64,000 nt of DNA from Zygnema cylindricum (GCA_037447655.1 JBBHKE010002196.1:1-64000); one strand, 5' to 3'. Shown: positions 32,825-46,714, counted from the stretch's first letter. A program made the numbers and translations. Notes: a model not told the origin generated them from the letters alone.

Positions 32825-33201
32825 TACGGAATACGGTACAGGCAAGAAATCAATACCTCGCATTTATTTTTTAAGTGAAACGAATACCGCGCATGTATTT
32901 ATTACAGCTACGATTAAATTCGAATCTAATCAGACGGCCGAAATTAGCGCCGAGATCGCGAAAGAATATTTCGGCGGTTTGTGGCCATCGCCACATCGGA
33001 TGACGCGTGGCGAAATTACATTGGATCGTGGAATCTCCGGAGATTATGGCACCGAATCCGGATATGACATGTGTCGACGTTTAGGCCATGTCGTACAATG
33101 TCCGTATATAAAGTACACCGGCAGTTGTACTTTTGCGTACGGAACTGTATTCTAATTGGTTCCGTACATAAGTAGATAGAGTCTGTGAGAGAGATAGGAC
33201 T
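32825..33201 (+). repeat. LTR-like repeat, family R, third copy, cut by gap
   Basis: Matches 7985-8370 in direct orientation (CGCCACATCGGATGAC, ATCCGGATATGACATGTGTC). It ends at the run of Ns, so the rest may be lost in the gap. Confidence 0.75.
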
Positions 33202-33211
33202 NNNNNNNNNN
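33202..33211. other. Assembly gap (10 N)
   Basis: Ten Ns; the true length is unknown. The gap falls inside a repeat that is present elsewhere in the window. Confidence 0.99.
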
Positions 33212-33344
33212 TCTCTATAATGGAGGCGAGCATGTTTATAACGCAAGTCTGAAACGTAAAATTCTAAGAAAGTTATAAAATTCGTAGATTATAATTGGAT
33301 GCACAATGATTGGTCTTACTCGGTGCGTTTATTTTTCACCAAAT

Positions 33345-33461
33345 GCCGATATGGAATTTGTTGGTCTCAGACCGATATATCGGGACCTCTGACCGTTCGA
33401 TAACCGATAACTATCGGTATCGGTGTTATCGCGATAAATTTTTTACCGATACACAACACTA
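33345..33461. mobile_element. H3: terminal fragment of the H TIR family
   Basis: Nearly the same as the right ends of H2 and inverted H1: ATGGAATTTGTTGGT, CGTTCGATAACCGATAAC, and the end TTTTACCGATACACAACACTA. The other end is missing. The region 33462-34340 after it has no gene; it includes three CTGTACCA(C/G)-type 24-bp repeats at 33680-33750. Confidence 0.8.
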
Positions 33462-34340
33462 GTAATTTCTAACTAGTAAGGGTGGACTTCCATTAGGCGT
33501 CTTAGTAATTGTACAGATGATTTTCCTCAAGGGCGTGCCTTCCATTAGGTCGCGTCAATAAACCACTTTTTATTTGCGTGGCTCATTCTGGTTAGTAACA
33601 CGTAGGTTAATATTAGATGCTTAAAATATTGAAAGAATCTTAAAATGCAAAGTCTGAACGCAATATTTGTACGAGCGGAGGTAATATCTCTACCACCTGA
33701 GATAATGTCTGTACCAGTGGAGATAATATCTGTACCACTGGAGGTATTTAATGACTTGTACAAATGGTCATTAAATGAATTACCCAAAAATTCAAAACGC
33801 AACGACAAAAAGGCGGCGGCAAACTTTGATGGTGGGAGCGTGACGGGATAATTTTGGCGGATTCGCAGCCACCCTGGTGGAAGGCACATGGCCTTTGCGA
33901 TGTGTACGCACATATGCGCGCACTCCTCGTGGATTTTTTTTACCTTTTCCACGCGGCCTATTTTTACACGTTCTGTTTTCGAGAACTTTCCTCCGTGTGC
34001 ACGGTCTTAACAAATTGTAGGGTTAGTAACGTGGCGTCTCGGATAAAAAGTGTAATAGCATCCGACGGTCCAAATTTACGCCTACAACCTTGGACATTTT
34101 TCTGTAATGATGTCTTCCTTCAAAAAAAAAAAATCTGTAAAGTATGGGTATCGAACAAGCCCCCATACAAGTGTGGGACCTTCGGCACCTCGTGCGGACC
34201 TTCGGCACCTCTTGGGATCGGGTATGAGAAATAGGGTTTTGTGTTTAGGGATGTTTTTTTAATAAAAATGAAACAAAAACAGATAAAATACACCCTAAAC
34301 ATACTGTCGCGCGCAGAATACGGGCGACGTAGACATTAGT

Positions 34341-34891
34341 CCGTGAATCGTTATTAGACTTATGTACTCTATATCGGCGCCCCAAAATTATGACATTGAT
34401 ACCCGAAATACAGTGACTGATTCTATTTTATCCGTGACGTTAAATACGGTTCTTGTGAATTAGCGTCAATGGAATTACCTTACTTATTTCATGAATAGTG
34501 TGGTGTATGGAATGTGTTTGATGGTACAAAACTGTACTTGATTACAGAAAATCGTACGAAAATTGTAGTTATCTTATGTCGGTTGCATACAGAACTGCGA
34601 TTAGAATAAACGTGGAGTCGAGTTTGCGACAAACGCGATCGCAAACACAAATTAGAATTATGGATTAATTACACTGAAAGGACGCGACGTGGTACGGATT
34701 GTCAGATTTTGTACTTCTACCTATTTTAACGTATATGTAATGACGGCGGATTTTGTATACCTAAATCAGCGTTATAGAGAAATTACAATTTAACATTTTT
34801 TTCACAATGGGATTGATACACAAATTAACATCAATGATACTAATTCATTATTGACACTAATAATTTCATAGTCTAATAACGATTCACGGTG
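34341..34891. mobile_element. MITE M5
   Basis: Left end CCGTGAATCGTTATTAGAC, right end GTCTAATAACGATTCACGGTG followed by TA. Same TIR family as M1-M4, with a longer interior lacking a gene. Confidence 0.75.
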
Positions 34892-35154
34892 TAGCTTAAT
34901 CGTCCATCGTGTCACAAATTTTTTTTTCTGTATCAACCAACCCACCTCGAGAAAAATGAAGCGAACGGCTCGCAGATAAACATCCGACAGTCAGTATACC
35001 TCCCAGAACATCTAGAGTACGTCAAGATTCTCGTAATGTTGTTTTCGAATAAAAATCAAATAAGCGATACAGTTTGGTACGGATAGTCGCGGATTTATGT
35101 AAAATACACCACTTTTCGTCTGATGAAACATCACCCTAAGGCAAAACAGGATAC

Positions 35155-35402
35155 AACATTTTCGACTAGTTTTGTACATTTGAACTAAAGTAAATAGAAA
35201 TGTTATTTCAAAGCTTTTGATGGGAAAATCATATGAGTACAAAAGGGGGGATAAGGCAAAAAGACGTTTAAAAACACAAGAGCCAAGAGAGAATGAGCAA
35301 ACATTAAGTCTATAATAAGTCTATAACATTAAGCAAACAACGCCGACTAAAACATTTAAACATCAACGCTAACCTAACAAGTACCTACTAAAAATGACTA
35401 CC
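35155..35402 (+). repeat. Dispersed repeat D, copy 2
   Basis: Direct copy of 28365-28620. The region before it (34892-35154) has nothing recognised. Confidence 0.8.
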
Positions 35403-37848
35403 AATAATATAGACAAATCATGGGTGGCACACGTCATGCAATGGAACACTAAAAGGAAATATGAAAGAAGCAAGAGCAACATTAGGTTTGTTGCAAGTTC
35501 CTGCACGAGAAAACAAATCAATTAACTATAATGAAGGTTGTAGCTATATTCACTTGAAGAGCCACCGAATTAAAAAAAAACAAAACGAGCTCACATAATG
35601 TTCAAGTCTACCTCACACCCCCATTTGGTAGCAACGTCAAGCTTCTGTTATGGAGAACGGTCGTAGAATACTCCTTAGGGTTCTAAGCACATGAGCACAT
35701 AAGGTGGGTTATTAAATGGTACAGGAGTTTTTCGATGGCTATAGCCATGGAAATAAGGCCACGATCGGTATAACATTAGACGATATGTGTCGTTACCATT
35801 TCGAAAACCACTTCAATTAGGAAATCAAATCTTTGAGATGGGGTTTTAGAAAAAACTTATCTTAAAGAAGTTTTTAAGGCGTTAAAGATGGACTTCTTGC
35901 GAAAGGCGAGGAGGCCGGTTTAGAGCATTGGTAAACAATTCACGATAAACTCAAACGCGTTTAAAAGATCATGACCTGAAGGAATGGAATTATGTTTCCA
36001 AACGTCGAAGTGCATATTGAAAGGAATGGTTCAACCTTCCGCTTTGACAGACAGAGATGAGTTAAGGGAGGCAAAGCTCTAACCACCTATAGAAATTTGC
36101 CGAAATAATTTCCCGTTACAAGTTTTTGTGTAGCTTGATAATGGAGATGACACCAAAGGTTGATTATTAAAGACCACTGACTCAATGCACGTGCTTGCCG
36201 CAACAATACCCAACCCACTTCGAAAACGCCGACCTGCCTTAGGCCGAGGACCACCTGACTGCCTCACCAGGTTGGAAAACTTAAAACCAAAGGGGAATCA
36301 TTAGTAGGTGGAATGCCACACGATTGCTGATATGGTCAGCCAAAAAGGCTTATAGAAGTCAAAAGGTGACGAGGGATACAGTCGTGGATAAGTGTAACCC
36401 AGTTGCTACAACGAAAGAACAGTAAGAAGTTGAAGGAATTCTAAGTCACTCTGAGACGATTGTTGACGTGGGTGATTTGGAGTAAATTGCCCTATTTTGG
36501 GCGTTGAAATACTTTCTTAGATCTTTGGATATTCTTTTGAATGTTTTTCAAACTTGCACTGTCAAGCTCGTGTGCATGCTCGGCACATTTCTACTCCGAG
36601 GAATTCCGGGGCCTCATTCCACCATGTACGGACCTCAGCATACAAAGAAGGGGAGGACAACCAGCCGGATCAGATCCTTGTATATTCACATAGGAGCACA
36701 ACGCACTATAGTTCACCTTAAACGGAGGTCAAACGGCGGAGTTAGTCCCTTGCAACGGTGGCGGCTCCATGACATGGCATCTGGTCTATGTAGCTCTACC
36801 GGAGGGGTACATTGTGGAAAGTCACGTAACCCTTGGGATTGTCCTGTAGACTTTGCCGTTAGCCGTCTGTAGGAGGTTATTTCATGCCCAACAGACATGC
36901 AAAGCATTTATGACGTTGGGTCAAAGTTAGGCGTTTTCACGTCAATTCATGACTTTGTTGCCCATTAGTGTACCATAGGAGGACCATTGGCTCCAAATCC
37001 AGCTGGAACTAGTTGCCTAACTTTTTGCCCTGAGTGTACTATAGCCTGTTTTATCTTATGTCAGTACGATAACAATTGCTGGCCGCTGATTGGCTTTTGG
37101 GATTGCTTTGACTTTGACACCTGCAGTAGGACAAACCTTGGTTGAATACGACACTTGGGGTCGAAGGAGACAGGTTCCTTTTTCAGTACTGTCTCTTGAG
37201 AAAACCCCCAAAGAATCCAATCAATCTTTCTCTTGGAGAATTGTTGCATTTTGTCGTGGACTCTGTTGCCATCTTTGTTTTGGATTGTCTTTTGTGGAAA
37301 TCGTAGCTCGGTTGGGTGGTTCGCACTATCCTCTCTTTGGGCGGTTTGGACTTTCACTATTTGAAACTGAGATGAGTCTGGTCGGATCCGTACGGCGGAA
37401 CCGAAGGGTGAGGGAGAATCATATATGTCTTTCGGACAATTTAGAGAGGTTTCCTCTTCTGAGTTTTGTCATCGTTGCACTCCGGTGTATGTGAGCTTGC
37501 TTCACCATTATTATTGATTTCTATCTTTTTTTCTATTCTCTGGGGCAAAGTGATATTGTTTAATCTCAAAGAGCCGATTTTTATTGTTTATATATTTCTA
37601 CGTGGGAGTTATATGCGCACTGTTGTGGTCGTCTTTGGTTTCTGTCCGGAGTTCTTGTGGGTCGGATTTGACGACTCGCATTCACTTTCCTATTCTTTAG
37701 AGAGTGCTCAGGGGTATAGTATTTAGTGGGCTTCTGGTGGATTAGCAGAGTACTGAAAAAAGAACCCTGTCCCCTTAGGTTAAAGAGGATAGGTGCTTAG
37801 GGTGGGGTACTTACATAAAGGGATTTAGCTCCTCTGTTCCTGTTAGTT
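35403..37848. other. Unclassified stretch, no convincing gene
   Basis: Mixed base composition closer to coding DNA than its AT-rich neighbours, but every frame is broken. The right part (from about 36900) may be the leader or LTR of the gypsy-like element that follows; I found no LTR pair or primer site. Open frames at 37090-37494 and 37466-37726 have no recognised domain. Confidence 0.4.
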
Positions 37849-40353
37849 TTGAAAGAAGAAGAAGTTCAGGATAGGGATCTTTCAGGTGTCAACCCGGAAG
37901 AGCACGAGAGGCAAGAAGCAGTGGCACAGGGGGAAGAGTCACAGATGCCCGAGGAAGTAGTCTTCGTGGCCTCAGGTTTAAACATAGAGCATTTTCTTAA
38001 TGGAATGATGCCTGAGACTGTAACAGCTGAGACTCCTCCAAAACAGCCACTGAGGTAACCCTCTCCTCCACCTCCGCCTATCTTTTCTCCCGAGAACTTC
38101 CCTACGTTTTCTGAGGGTGCCAGGGCTTGGGCCGCGGAGAAGATTGAGAGACAGACGTTACCTCCTAAATCACGTAGGAAGGGTTTGGCCAATAAGGAAG
38201 CGGTCCCTGGTCACCCTCCTAAAGTAGGGCGCTATACAAGATCTAAGGTTCGATGGTAGAGAAGTTCATTGATCCTGAAATTTTGGCAGATCCTAGCCGG
38301 CCAGGTCGCAAGGAAATCTTAGCCCTTCAAAATCTCCATGAGTTGAAGGTTAACAAGGAGTTGAGGCAGAGGGTTGCTTGAACAGACCAAGCCAGGATCG
38401 TACGCCCATTCGGAGGTGTAGTGGAAATACTAAGCAGTTTGTCCGAGAGCGGCTCTTCAACCTCAATCTGGGAGCAACAGGGGATGCCATCAACTTCACA
38501 CTAGCATCCCACCCAATTTCAGGACACTGCAACCAGTAGACCGTCTAAGGGTAGGGCGACCTCTCGGGCCCAGGCCGGGGAAGGAACCAGCAAGCGGGGG
38601 TTACTAGAGCCTAAGAGAGTGCACCGGTTCATCCATCGAGACAGCACTGGCAAGTTTGCTCCCCGACCTAAAGAGGAGTCATTCTTCCCTTTCGCCTCAA
38701 TCTCTCGGAGCTCCCTGTCTCCTTTAACACCGATTGTTTGACCTTCCAAAGGGTTGTGGCGTTCGAGACCCACAGACCTCGAGATATTGGGTTTGGGGAT
38801 TGCTAATCTATCAGGTGTGGTGAGCAGCACACACAAACTGGTTGATATCTTGTGGTCGTAGAGTAAGGCTACGACGGGGGCCGGACCCGTCATAGTAGAT
38901 TGGGAGGCTCTTGAATAGGAAAGGAAGAAGGCACATTTCCCCCGGACTGTCTACTCCTACACCATCATCACCTCACGCCTCCCCTCCTTCGCCATCCCTT
39001 TCTCCTTCTGGAGTAGTCCGTGGGTCACTGGACGCGCCTGTCTTACCCTAGAAATACGTCCCCGACTACTAACCTCCTTACAAGCGTTCCCCATCTTCCA
39101 TCTAAGGAACTACCCCTCCCGAGACCTCTAGAAGGCAGGCAGGAGACAAACACCTTTTCCTCAAAGCCCCCAGTCCTCTTCGTCTCCGCCACCATCCATT
39201 CCCCAAGGACCTCCTTTGAACAAACCTCGTCTCCACATCCCATCGGTGGAGACAGTTCTCAAGGAGGAACAAGCCTCTCCTGATATAGAGGAGCAGACAA
39301 TCACACATCTTCTTCAAGAGTAAGACCTTCCTCAGTGGGGAAGGGAACCACTGCTGTTGCTACCGCCTCTCCTATTGGAGGAGGGACCGGTTCGGATCTA
39401 AAAATTTCAGATCCCGAGCAATCTCACCGACTCAATTCGTTAGCCCCACCGGACAGGCCTCACCACGATTCACCAGTCCTATCGAGGAAGAAAGGAGAAT
39501 GGGGGATATCCGGATCTTCATAGGGGACAACTCGGGAATTGTTTTTTTTTTATTTTGAAGTGCTGTGGAAATCTTTCACGCAGTTCGAAATTAACAAATA
39601 CAGAGGAGGGTCCATCTTAGGGGATTTTGAGACAACTCTTTTTCCTATGATGGTCAACTACCTAGCCGGTGGAGCTTTGGTCGACTATGAGGAGCGTCAA
39701 CCCTTATTGATGGCTCCTAGCATCAAAATATCACATCCGGCTCTGGACGCCAAAGCCCTTCCGGCAGCAGCCAACCTCGCTGCCGCCGCAGCAGTTCCTC
39801 TCACCTCAACTTTCACTATAGAAATGAAACTGCAGCCCCAAGGTAGGGCCTATGTCAACCATCTGCAGGCAGTATAGGCCGCCGAGGCAGCCACCCGGAT
39901 GGTTGCCAACCCCACTCCTTGTATCACTCTTCTGGATGCCTAGAGACTCTTTTATACAGAAAGGAACAAAACTGCAATCAAAAAGTTCACGGAATTTAGA
40001 TGTTTGAAAATGAAACTCCGCAAACGCTGTTCAACCGCCTCTCAACCCTCTATCAGAAGACCAAGCTGTCCACAATTGACACACCAGCAATGGCCACAAA
40101 ATACTATGTCGCTGTTCGGAATTCCTTCAGGCCAACAAGATAGGAAGCTCTAGACAATTTGAGTCCCAGTCAAGCTATCCACGACAAAAATCCCAAAGCG
40201 CAAGAGATTTCATTCGCTGCAAAGAAGTTATATGATCATTTTGTATATAGCGAGGCGAGGGAAAAGGTTGTTTCCAGCAAAGCGCGAGCCACATTTGCAG
40301 GTTTCACGGAGGAATCCTCTCTTAACCAAGAGTAACAAACAAAAGTTGAAGCT

Positions 40354-40992
40354 TTGAGGAAGCTTAAAGGAAAACAAGAAGCTGAAACCACATCCGAACC
40401 CGCAATGGGGGCGGATGAAAAAGTTTACCTGTACAATTGCTTGAAGTGCAACCAAACCGATCACGGGTGGAAACGATGCCTCAGGAAGCTCAACCTAGAA
40501 CTCGCTATCAAGCAAAAAGATTTTGAGAAAGAACTTGCAGAAAGAGCTCGTAAGCACCAAGAACGCAGGCAGGGAGGCGGAGGAGGGGACAGCACGCCGG
40601 TCACCAGGGACACTTATAAACCTACTGCGTGCTCCGAAACTGCTAAGATGCCTCAATCCTTGTTAAGACAAATCAGACTTCCTGAATTTGATGATGCTCA
40701 GATCTCTAATGAGCTAAGGGGGAAGTATAAAACTGAGTGGTCAAAATGTAAGGCTTGTGGGTTCATGGGCCATAAGGAAGGGCAATGTTTCCGGAAGAAT
40801 GGGGTCCCAAAAGAAATGGTGCAATATGTTTTGTTCACGAGCAAAAGGGAAACATTCGTTAATCCTTTGCCATTGCAACTTTTGTATCCCTGGGGACGTC
40901 GATCTCAGGATGGACCGAGACCAAGTAGACTGACGCCGGAACATATCATTCAGCAAAAGAGTACTCAATTGGCCCCCATGGCAGCAGAATAG
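40354..40992 (+). pseudogene. Gypsy-2 gag nucleocapsid part with two zinc knuckles
   Basis: Two intact CCHC knuckles: CLKCNQTDHGWKRC (residues about 28-41) and CKACGFMGHKEGQC (about 132-145), typical of retroelement nucleocapsid, which packages RNA. Between them are a coiled, charged stretch (KQKDFEKELAERARKHQERR) and a glycine run. The upstream gag is broken. Confidence 0.8.
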
Positions 40993-41780
40993 TTTGCTCT
41001 CCGCTTGGGGTCAAATGCCCGCACATCTCAACCTCTGAGGCCTACTCAAAAACTACAGAAACAGAAATAAGAACTGCTACAAAAACTAGCGGAGCTGGAA
41101 CAGCAGACCACGGTGGGTGGAGATGATGATGACCTCATGGGTTGGGATATGGAGCCTCCAAAGGCTCATCATGCTCGGACATTTATGTCCGGAGCTTGGA
41201 ACGTCGGAGTAGGGGACAGTCGCAGGCAACTCCGCTCTACCACGTTCTCAGAGAGAAAGGAAAAATAGCCGATGGAACCAAAAGACCACAACCGCAAAGC
41301 CACCGGTCCTTTTTCCTTCACACCGCGAGCTGTTCTTCTGAATAGTGACATTGGTTGGGCCTCAAACTGACCCATCCGCCTCCTCCTGCTCCAAAGAAAC
41401 TTCCTCCCAGTTTTGAAGATTACAAGAAACCACAACGGAAAAATGATGATTCTACCACTATAGATCAGGAATTGTCTGACCGATACTTGGCTGAAAGACC
41501 ACCAACAGATCCGCCAATTACACCTCCGATAGGGAATTCTGACGCAGAGAGTGAGGAAGCAAAGGGGGGGGGAAGAACAAAAATCAGAAGACGAGGACTC
41601 ACCCATTTCATCACCCAAAGCTCACCCTCCTTCCTCCAAACCGCAGTTATGTTAGTACGGCACTTGATGCCTTACGCCATGACTCACGTCAAAACGCTAG
41701 CTTCCTCCCACAATTTCCCCAAAAAAATCCTCATTCAGGCACTGGGGTAAGGGATTCACACCAGGAGGGAAAGGGTCGGG

Positions 41781-42119
41781 TTGGCAGAAGCACCCAAGGC
41801 AGTCTTCATGTCGGCCGAAACGAAAACTTTTATGGCGAATAGAGATTATAAAGCCGTGTCGGTGGCTCTTTTTCTTAACAGGACACGTAATTTTAAACTT
41901 AATGGATACGGCGGGTATCAAGATGCAGTGGTGGATACCGGAGCTCTCCCTAACCTCATAACAACCTCAGCATTACAGCAAATGCCCGAGGAACTCAAGC
42001 CAAAAATAAGCACAAGTGAAACATGCTTGAGTACTGTCAACAGTGGGAGCCAACTAGTATATGGCATCATTAAAGGAATGGAAATCGAATTTGCAAATTA
42101 CGCAGTCCAACAGGTATAA
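41781..42119 (+). pseudogene. Gypsy-2 aspartic protease
   Basis: The motif AVVDTGALPNLITTSAL (DTGA catalytic loop) fits a retropepsin. Downstream is NSGSQLVYGIIKGMEIEFANY. The frame ends at 42119 without an RT following. Confidence 0.75.
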
Positions 42120-42749
42120 ATTTAGCTCCCCTTCCTCGTGGTGAAAGGAATACGATTTCAGCATCATCCACCGAGCCGGGGAGATCCATAGGAATGCACA
42201 CAGACTCAGTAGGAATCGAGACCCTTCCACTAAAGACTCTACTGGGGCTCGGCAGGATGAGGACCCTGAGCTCAACCTGGGCCTTATCCGGGCTTCCTCT
42301 ACCTTTATTTGGCTGCCTCGAGCTGAAGGGGAACTGTAAACTTTTGTTGGAGACTACGCTCGCATTCAAGTTGGCCGCAAGGATATTTGGAATAACCCTA
42401 ATTCCTTTCAGTATATCTAGAAAGGTCCCCCTCTTCCCCACCTAACCAGAATTCACTTGTCTCGTGTTCAGACCCGGATGGCGGCGTATGACTGGGACTA
42501 AGGCATTATTCTTAAGAAATGGGCCGATGGCCAACAGATCGTGAAACCCTCATTGTTCGTCATCACCAACAATGCAAACACTTTGTACAGAAACGTCCAC
42601 CTCACTAGTCACATGGTCGTACTGGTGGCATGGGTTGCGGGCCTAGGTAAATCTTGTGGTGCAGACGTGCCCGTCCTATGACCAAGTGAAAGTTGTTTTT
42701 AACAGAAAAGGTGGAACGGAACTTCACTTCCTCCCCATCTGGGGGATGT

Positions 42750-43415
42750 TTTACTGATGGTCACTAGATCTGTTGGGACCACTTCTAACCAACCGAAAGG
42801 GAAACCGTTTTGTCTCGGTAATGATTGAATACTTCTCCAATGGATCAAATTGGTGGTTTTTCCGCGAAAGAAGTCCAAAGCAATCACGGACGCATTCTTG
42901 CAGAGAGTGTTGTCCTAATTTGGAGCACCGGTTGAAGTTCTAACTAATCAGGGGTCCGAGTTTGAAAGAGAATTTTCTAACCTTCTGGAGAAGTGTCTCA
43001 TTGACTACCGGTTGACCAGCCGAGACCACCCCCAAGCCGACTGCATGGCCGAAAGGTGCGTACAGACAGTGAAACGGTCACTACAAAAATATTCAGTGGA
43101 ATTGGGGAATGGGACAAACGGGTGCCTTACATTGCCATGGGATACAGATTCAGTAAGCAGGCCTCCCTCGATTCCTATAGCCCTTACTTCATTCTCTTTG
43201 GTCGACATCCCATCCTACTTGGAGGTGAATCGGCTCAAGCGGTTGTACTTCTAGAGATGGACAACCGGGGAATTGTGGAGAGGTTGATTGCCGACAAGGC
43301 CAAGGTATTTCATCGGGATATATCTCTGGCAATGGGCAATTTACAGGCTTCTGAGCACAAGGATCAGCTTTGGTATTCCCAATGCAGGAGCGGCAATTAT
43401 GTCCCTCGACAATAG
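42750..43415 (+). pseudogene. Gypsy-2 integrase, frameshifted
   Basis: Core motifs read in turn from different frames: DLLGPLLTNRKGNRFVSVM (first aspartate region), NQGSEFEREF (second), RDHPQADCMAERCVQTVKRS (the HPQ..G.AER block, with an altered glycine), then YSPYFILFGRHPILL. At least two shifts and stops. Confidence 0.8.
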
Positions 43416-43619
43416 CAATTCTGGGTGTATCACACAAGTAGTATCCTCTTCCTTTCATATCTCAACAATTTGATCCTGCATCTCAATTTTTTTCCAGAAT
43501 TTTGTGAATTTATGATCACTATGGTCATACATCTAGTACCAAGAGCGCCCTCAAGAGAAAGCTCGTCTCGGGGATATGCCACTTGGGTCTTTTTTGAAGT
43601 GCCAAAGTAGATTCGTGTG

Positions 43620-46158
43620 TGGTTCGAAGAAGACGAGGACGAGGAGCGTGTTGCACGCCCCTTATTATATTGTTGCCTTTACAACTGACGTTGCCTCTCC
43701 TCTTGTTAGCAAGTCGGGATTGAATGTATAATAAATTTATTGGAAGTTGTGATAGAAGGGACTAATATTGGTGGTATTAGTAGCCTCTTACAAATAGTCG
43801 ATATGTGCTTTCCTTTAAACTATTGATAATCGATATATTGTAAGATTTCCTATGACGTTTTCACCTACGAAGTAACCTTACAAATGGCTATATGATAAGG
43901 TCGTGCGACAAGTTCGGACTTGGCAAATTGAAAACACCTCATCTATGAAGTTGTCCAAAGGAATGTAATGATGGGTACGTTGGAGACACAACCTAATTGT
44001 GTTAAGCTAACATCAACAATATAGGTTATGACCTATATACATAAATCTTACACTGCTCTTACTAGATGACTTCCATACAAACATCTGCCCCGTACACTTC
44101 AAGTATTTGTGGCACTTGCCAAACACGACTAAACGAAAGGATAATTTTGTGAAAAACAAATGTTTGTAAAGGCTAAACAACAAAAGTTTTGTGGAGAGTA
44201 ACCGTACTATTTTTTATATAATATGTTTTTGGGGCTACCGCGTTTTTTATTTCCTCACATTTAGTATGTGTATCTATCAAACTAGGTAATAGGTTCAAAG
44301 GGACTACAAATTAAAAGCAATTTTTGACATGTTATTGTGTCGCCACATCACAAAGTACAACAACATGGACAACCTTATCATTGTTCTTATCTCGTATTGC
44401 TAAGCTCCACTTGATTAATTGACACCTCGATTTAAGATGAATACGTGATATTTTTGCGGTTGCGACATTGTAGTTTTTAAATCATCGATTCATAAAATGA
44501 ATTATGTATCACTTGTTGTATCATTCTTTATTAGGTGATAGTTGATGCACAGTGTGCCTACTCTATATTTTTTACCACAATACAATGTAGATAGGCTGGA
44601 TACGCAAGAGTTGGGTACAGTCTGCCTCTAAAAATTGATTAATCCAATGTTTTGTTTTGGCAATTTTTTTTAGATGTTTGTCTTTTAAAGTTATTTCATG
44701 GGGGGGGTAGTGTTGTCTACTACACATATTTGGTGGAAAAAGCCATTCCTCGTGGGTAAACAACGTTTTATAAGTTGGCAAAAAAAACAATAGTATACCC
44801 GTAAATAGACAAAACATGTTGGTTGCGCACTTCTCTAATAAGCTACATGCAATATGACGTAAGTTGTTGACATTGTTCGAAATAGAGTGCACACTAGGCC
44901 ACATGTTTTATTCGTGTACAACTAAAGTGCAAATCGTTATAAAAATTTGGGATGAAAATTAATGTATCCAACGAATTCGACAAAAGAAAAAAGTAACAAA
45001 AGAATTGGAGTGAGGGGCGTCACTAACTATATAGAAGACATTGTTTACAATACAACCAAATCAAAATTTGAATTTTCCAACCAGTGTTTCTAAAGTTGTT
45101 ATATTATATGAATTTGAAATATGTTGGTATCTCTGTTGATACTATCTTTTAATGGGTGAAAAATGCCTTAATTGTATTATTTTATGAAAATACATCCGAT
45201 TTTTGTTATCTTTTTTAACACGTTAAAATATGAAACTTGGGATGTTAACAAATACGAATGCAATAATCGTAAGCCACATACTTATAGCCCACACCATTAT
45301 TTTGATCAACGTGTTGATCGACCTTTCGGAACCTTGAGGATGGTAAAATAACATACTTTTAATGGTCTTAGTTGCCTTCCAACTCATCGTCGATAAAATT
45401 TAAGGTTATTTGAGAATGCTTCATGTCATGGATTTTGGTGACGTTCAAAGCGTTCAATCCATTGATATCGAGAGTCGTTTCTCGTTCTTTTAAAAAATTG
45501 TCCATAGGTTGGTTACAATTGGGACCCTCACCATTTGCACCTTAAAACAAACCACCACCACCAAATTGTTGTTAGTTAAATTTATTGATTGCTAAAGAGC
45601 GAGTTGTTTACCATAAAAGTTGAATGGTGTTATCGCAACAAAATGAATATTTTTAAGTCCCTTCGTTGTGTCAAACCTTGACGACACAATGTTTGTCGTC
45701 CACTTTCGTTACCAAGTCTAAAAAAATTCAAAACGAATAAATTCATTTAAACAGAACAATCATTACGCTTTTTAACCTTCTAATTGATGGAAATGCGGTT
45801 GATCCATCTAATCCAAACAACCGTCTATTAAATTGAATATGTTTACATTATATTGATTTACTTTTAATAACACCAAATTTACGGGAGATTATGAATTAAG
45901 GGCATAAAAATTATCATGTGTTGTTTAATATTCAATTGAAGTTCGCCAGCGTGTCAAATAACTTGGTTTATAAGTGAAATTCTTTGTGCTCAAAGGAAGG
46001 GTGAACAAATCGAGTTGGCGTGTTGCATATTTTGAAGGACTTTCAAGACATGGGTCCGGTAAGAGTGATTTTAGAAATCTCCCGTTAAACAACAATGTTT
46101 TTTATATGGAGTATGATTCTAATCATTATGACCTTCAACAAACCAATTTGTTTGCTAA
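43620..46158. other. Unannotated AT-rich stretch
   Basis: No LTR, MITE or recognisable protein. The longest frames are 44572-44904 (minus, 110 codons, with MWPSVHSISNNVNNLRHI and NMFCLFTGILLFFLP) and 45974-46270 (plus, 98 codons, running into the LTR at 46159). I recognise neither; the second is likely chance. Confidence 0.4.
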
Positions 46159-46714
46159 TGTAATAGGATCTTATCTCTCAAAAAATCCCATTACTAAAAC
46201 GAATTTCAACCACACATTCCACACATTGGAAAATACACATCCGCATTGGAAAGCACTGATACAAGGATAAACTTTACATTAGAAGAAGCTTCTGTCCACA
46301 TAACATTAGCTTGGTCTCTTCCCCTCGTGGCTCAACCCTTATTTTAAAGTGTTTTCCTCTACTCTCCACTCTTAAATAATTCTATCTCTTAACTACTAAA
46401 ACACTACTTAGTTAGTAAGAGATTTCAATGCAAAAATGCCACTTCTCCAATTTGGTTTTAATCGCTCAGGACCAAGATCAGTTGGAATTTCCACAAACTT
46501 TTCCAAAAGAAAAGATGTCTACTCTCCTCTTACACTTCACTATTTATCCATCATCGCCCTGGACTAGCCAGGCCAGAGTCAACGCTTCGTTTTAACAGGC
46601 TTTTACCTGGGTCAATTATTCATCAGCAAGGACTCAGACTGACCAATGCAAAAACGTGCGAAATCTCTTACTAACTACTTAGCACTTTACTAACCAATCA
46701 AACGTTACGTTTCA
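46159..46714 (-). repeat. Gypsy-1 3' LTR (or recombined/solo LTR)
   Basis: 556 bp, matching 52919-53478 along its length (for example ACTAAAACACTACTTAGTTA and GACTAGCCAGGCCA). The inner side lacks a purine tract. Confidence 0.85.

Larger units (their letters stand above)
37849..43620 (+). mobile_element. Gypsy-2: decayed gypsy-like element lacking reverse transcriptase
   Basis: Gag-like frames (37849-38058, 39539-39877 and 40354-40992), a protease (41781-42119) and an integrase (about 42750-43415) are in gypsy order. Between protease and integrase there are only about 600 bp, too short for RT plus RNase H, and no RT motif is seen. LTRs were not found. Many stops and shifts. Confidence 0.75.
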
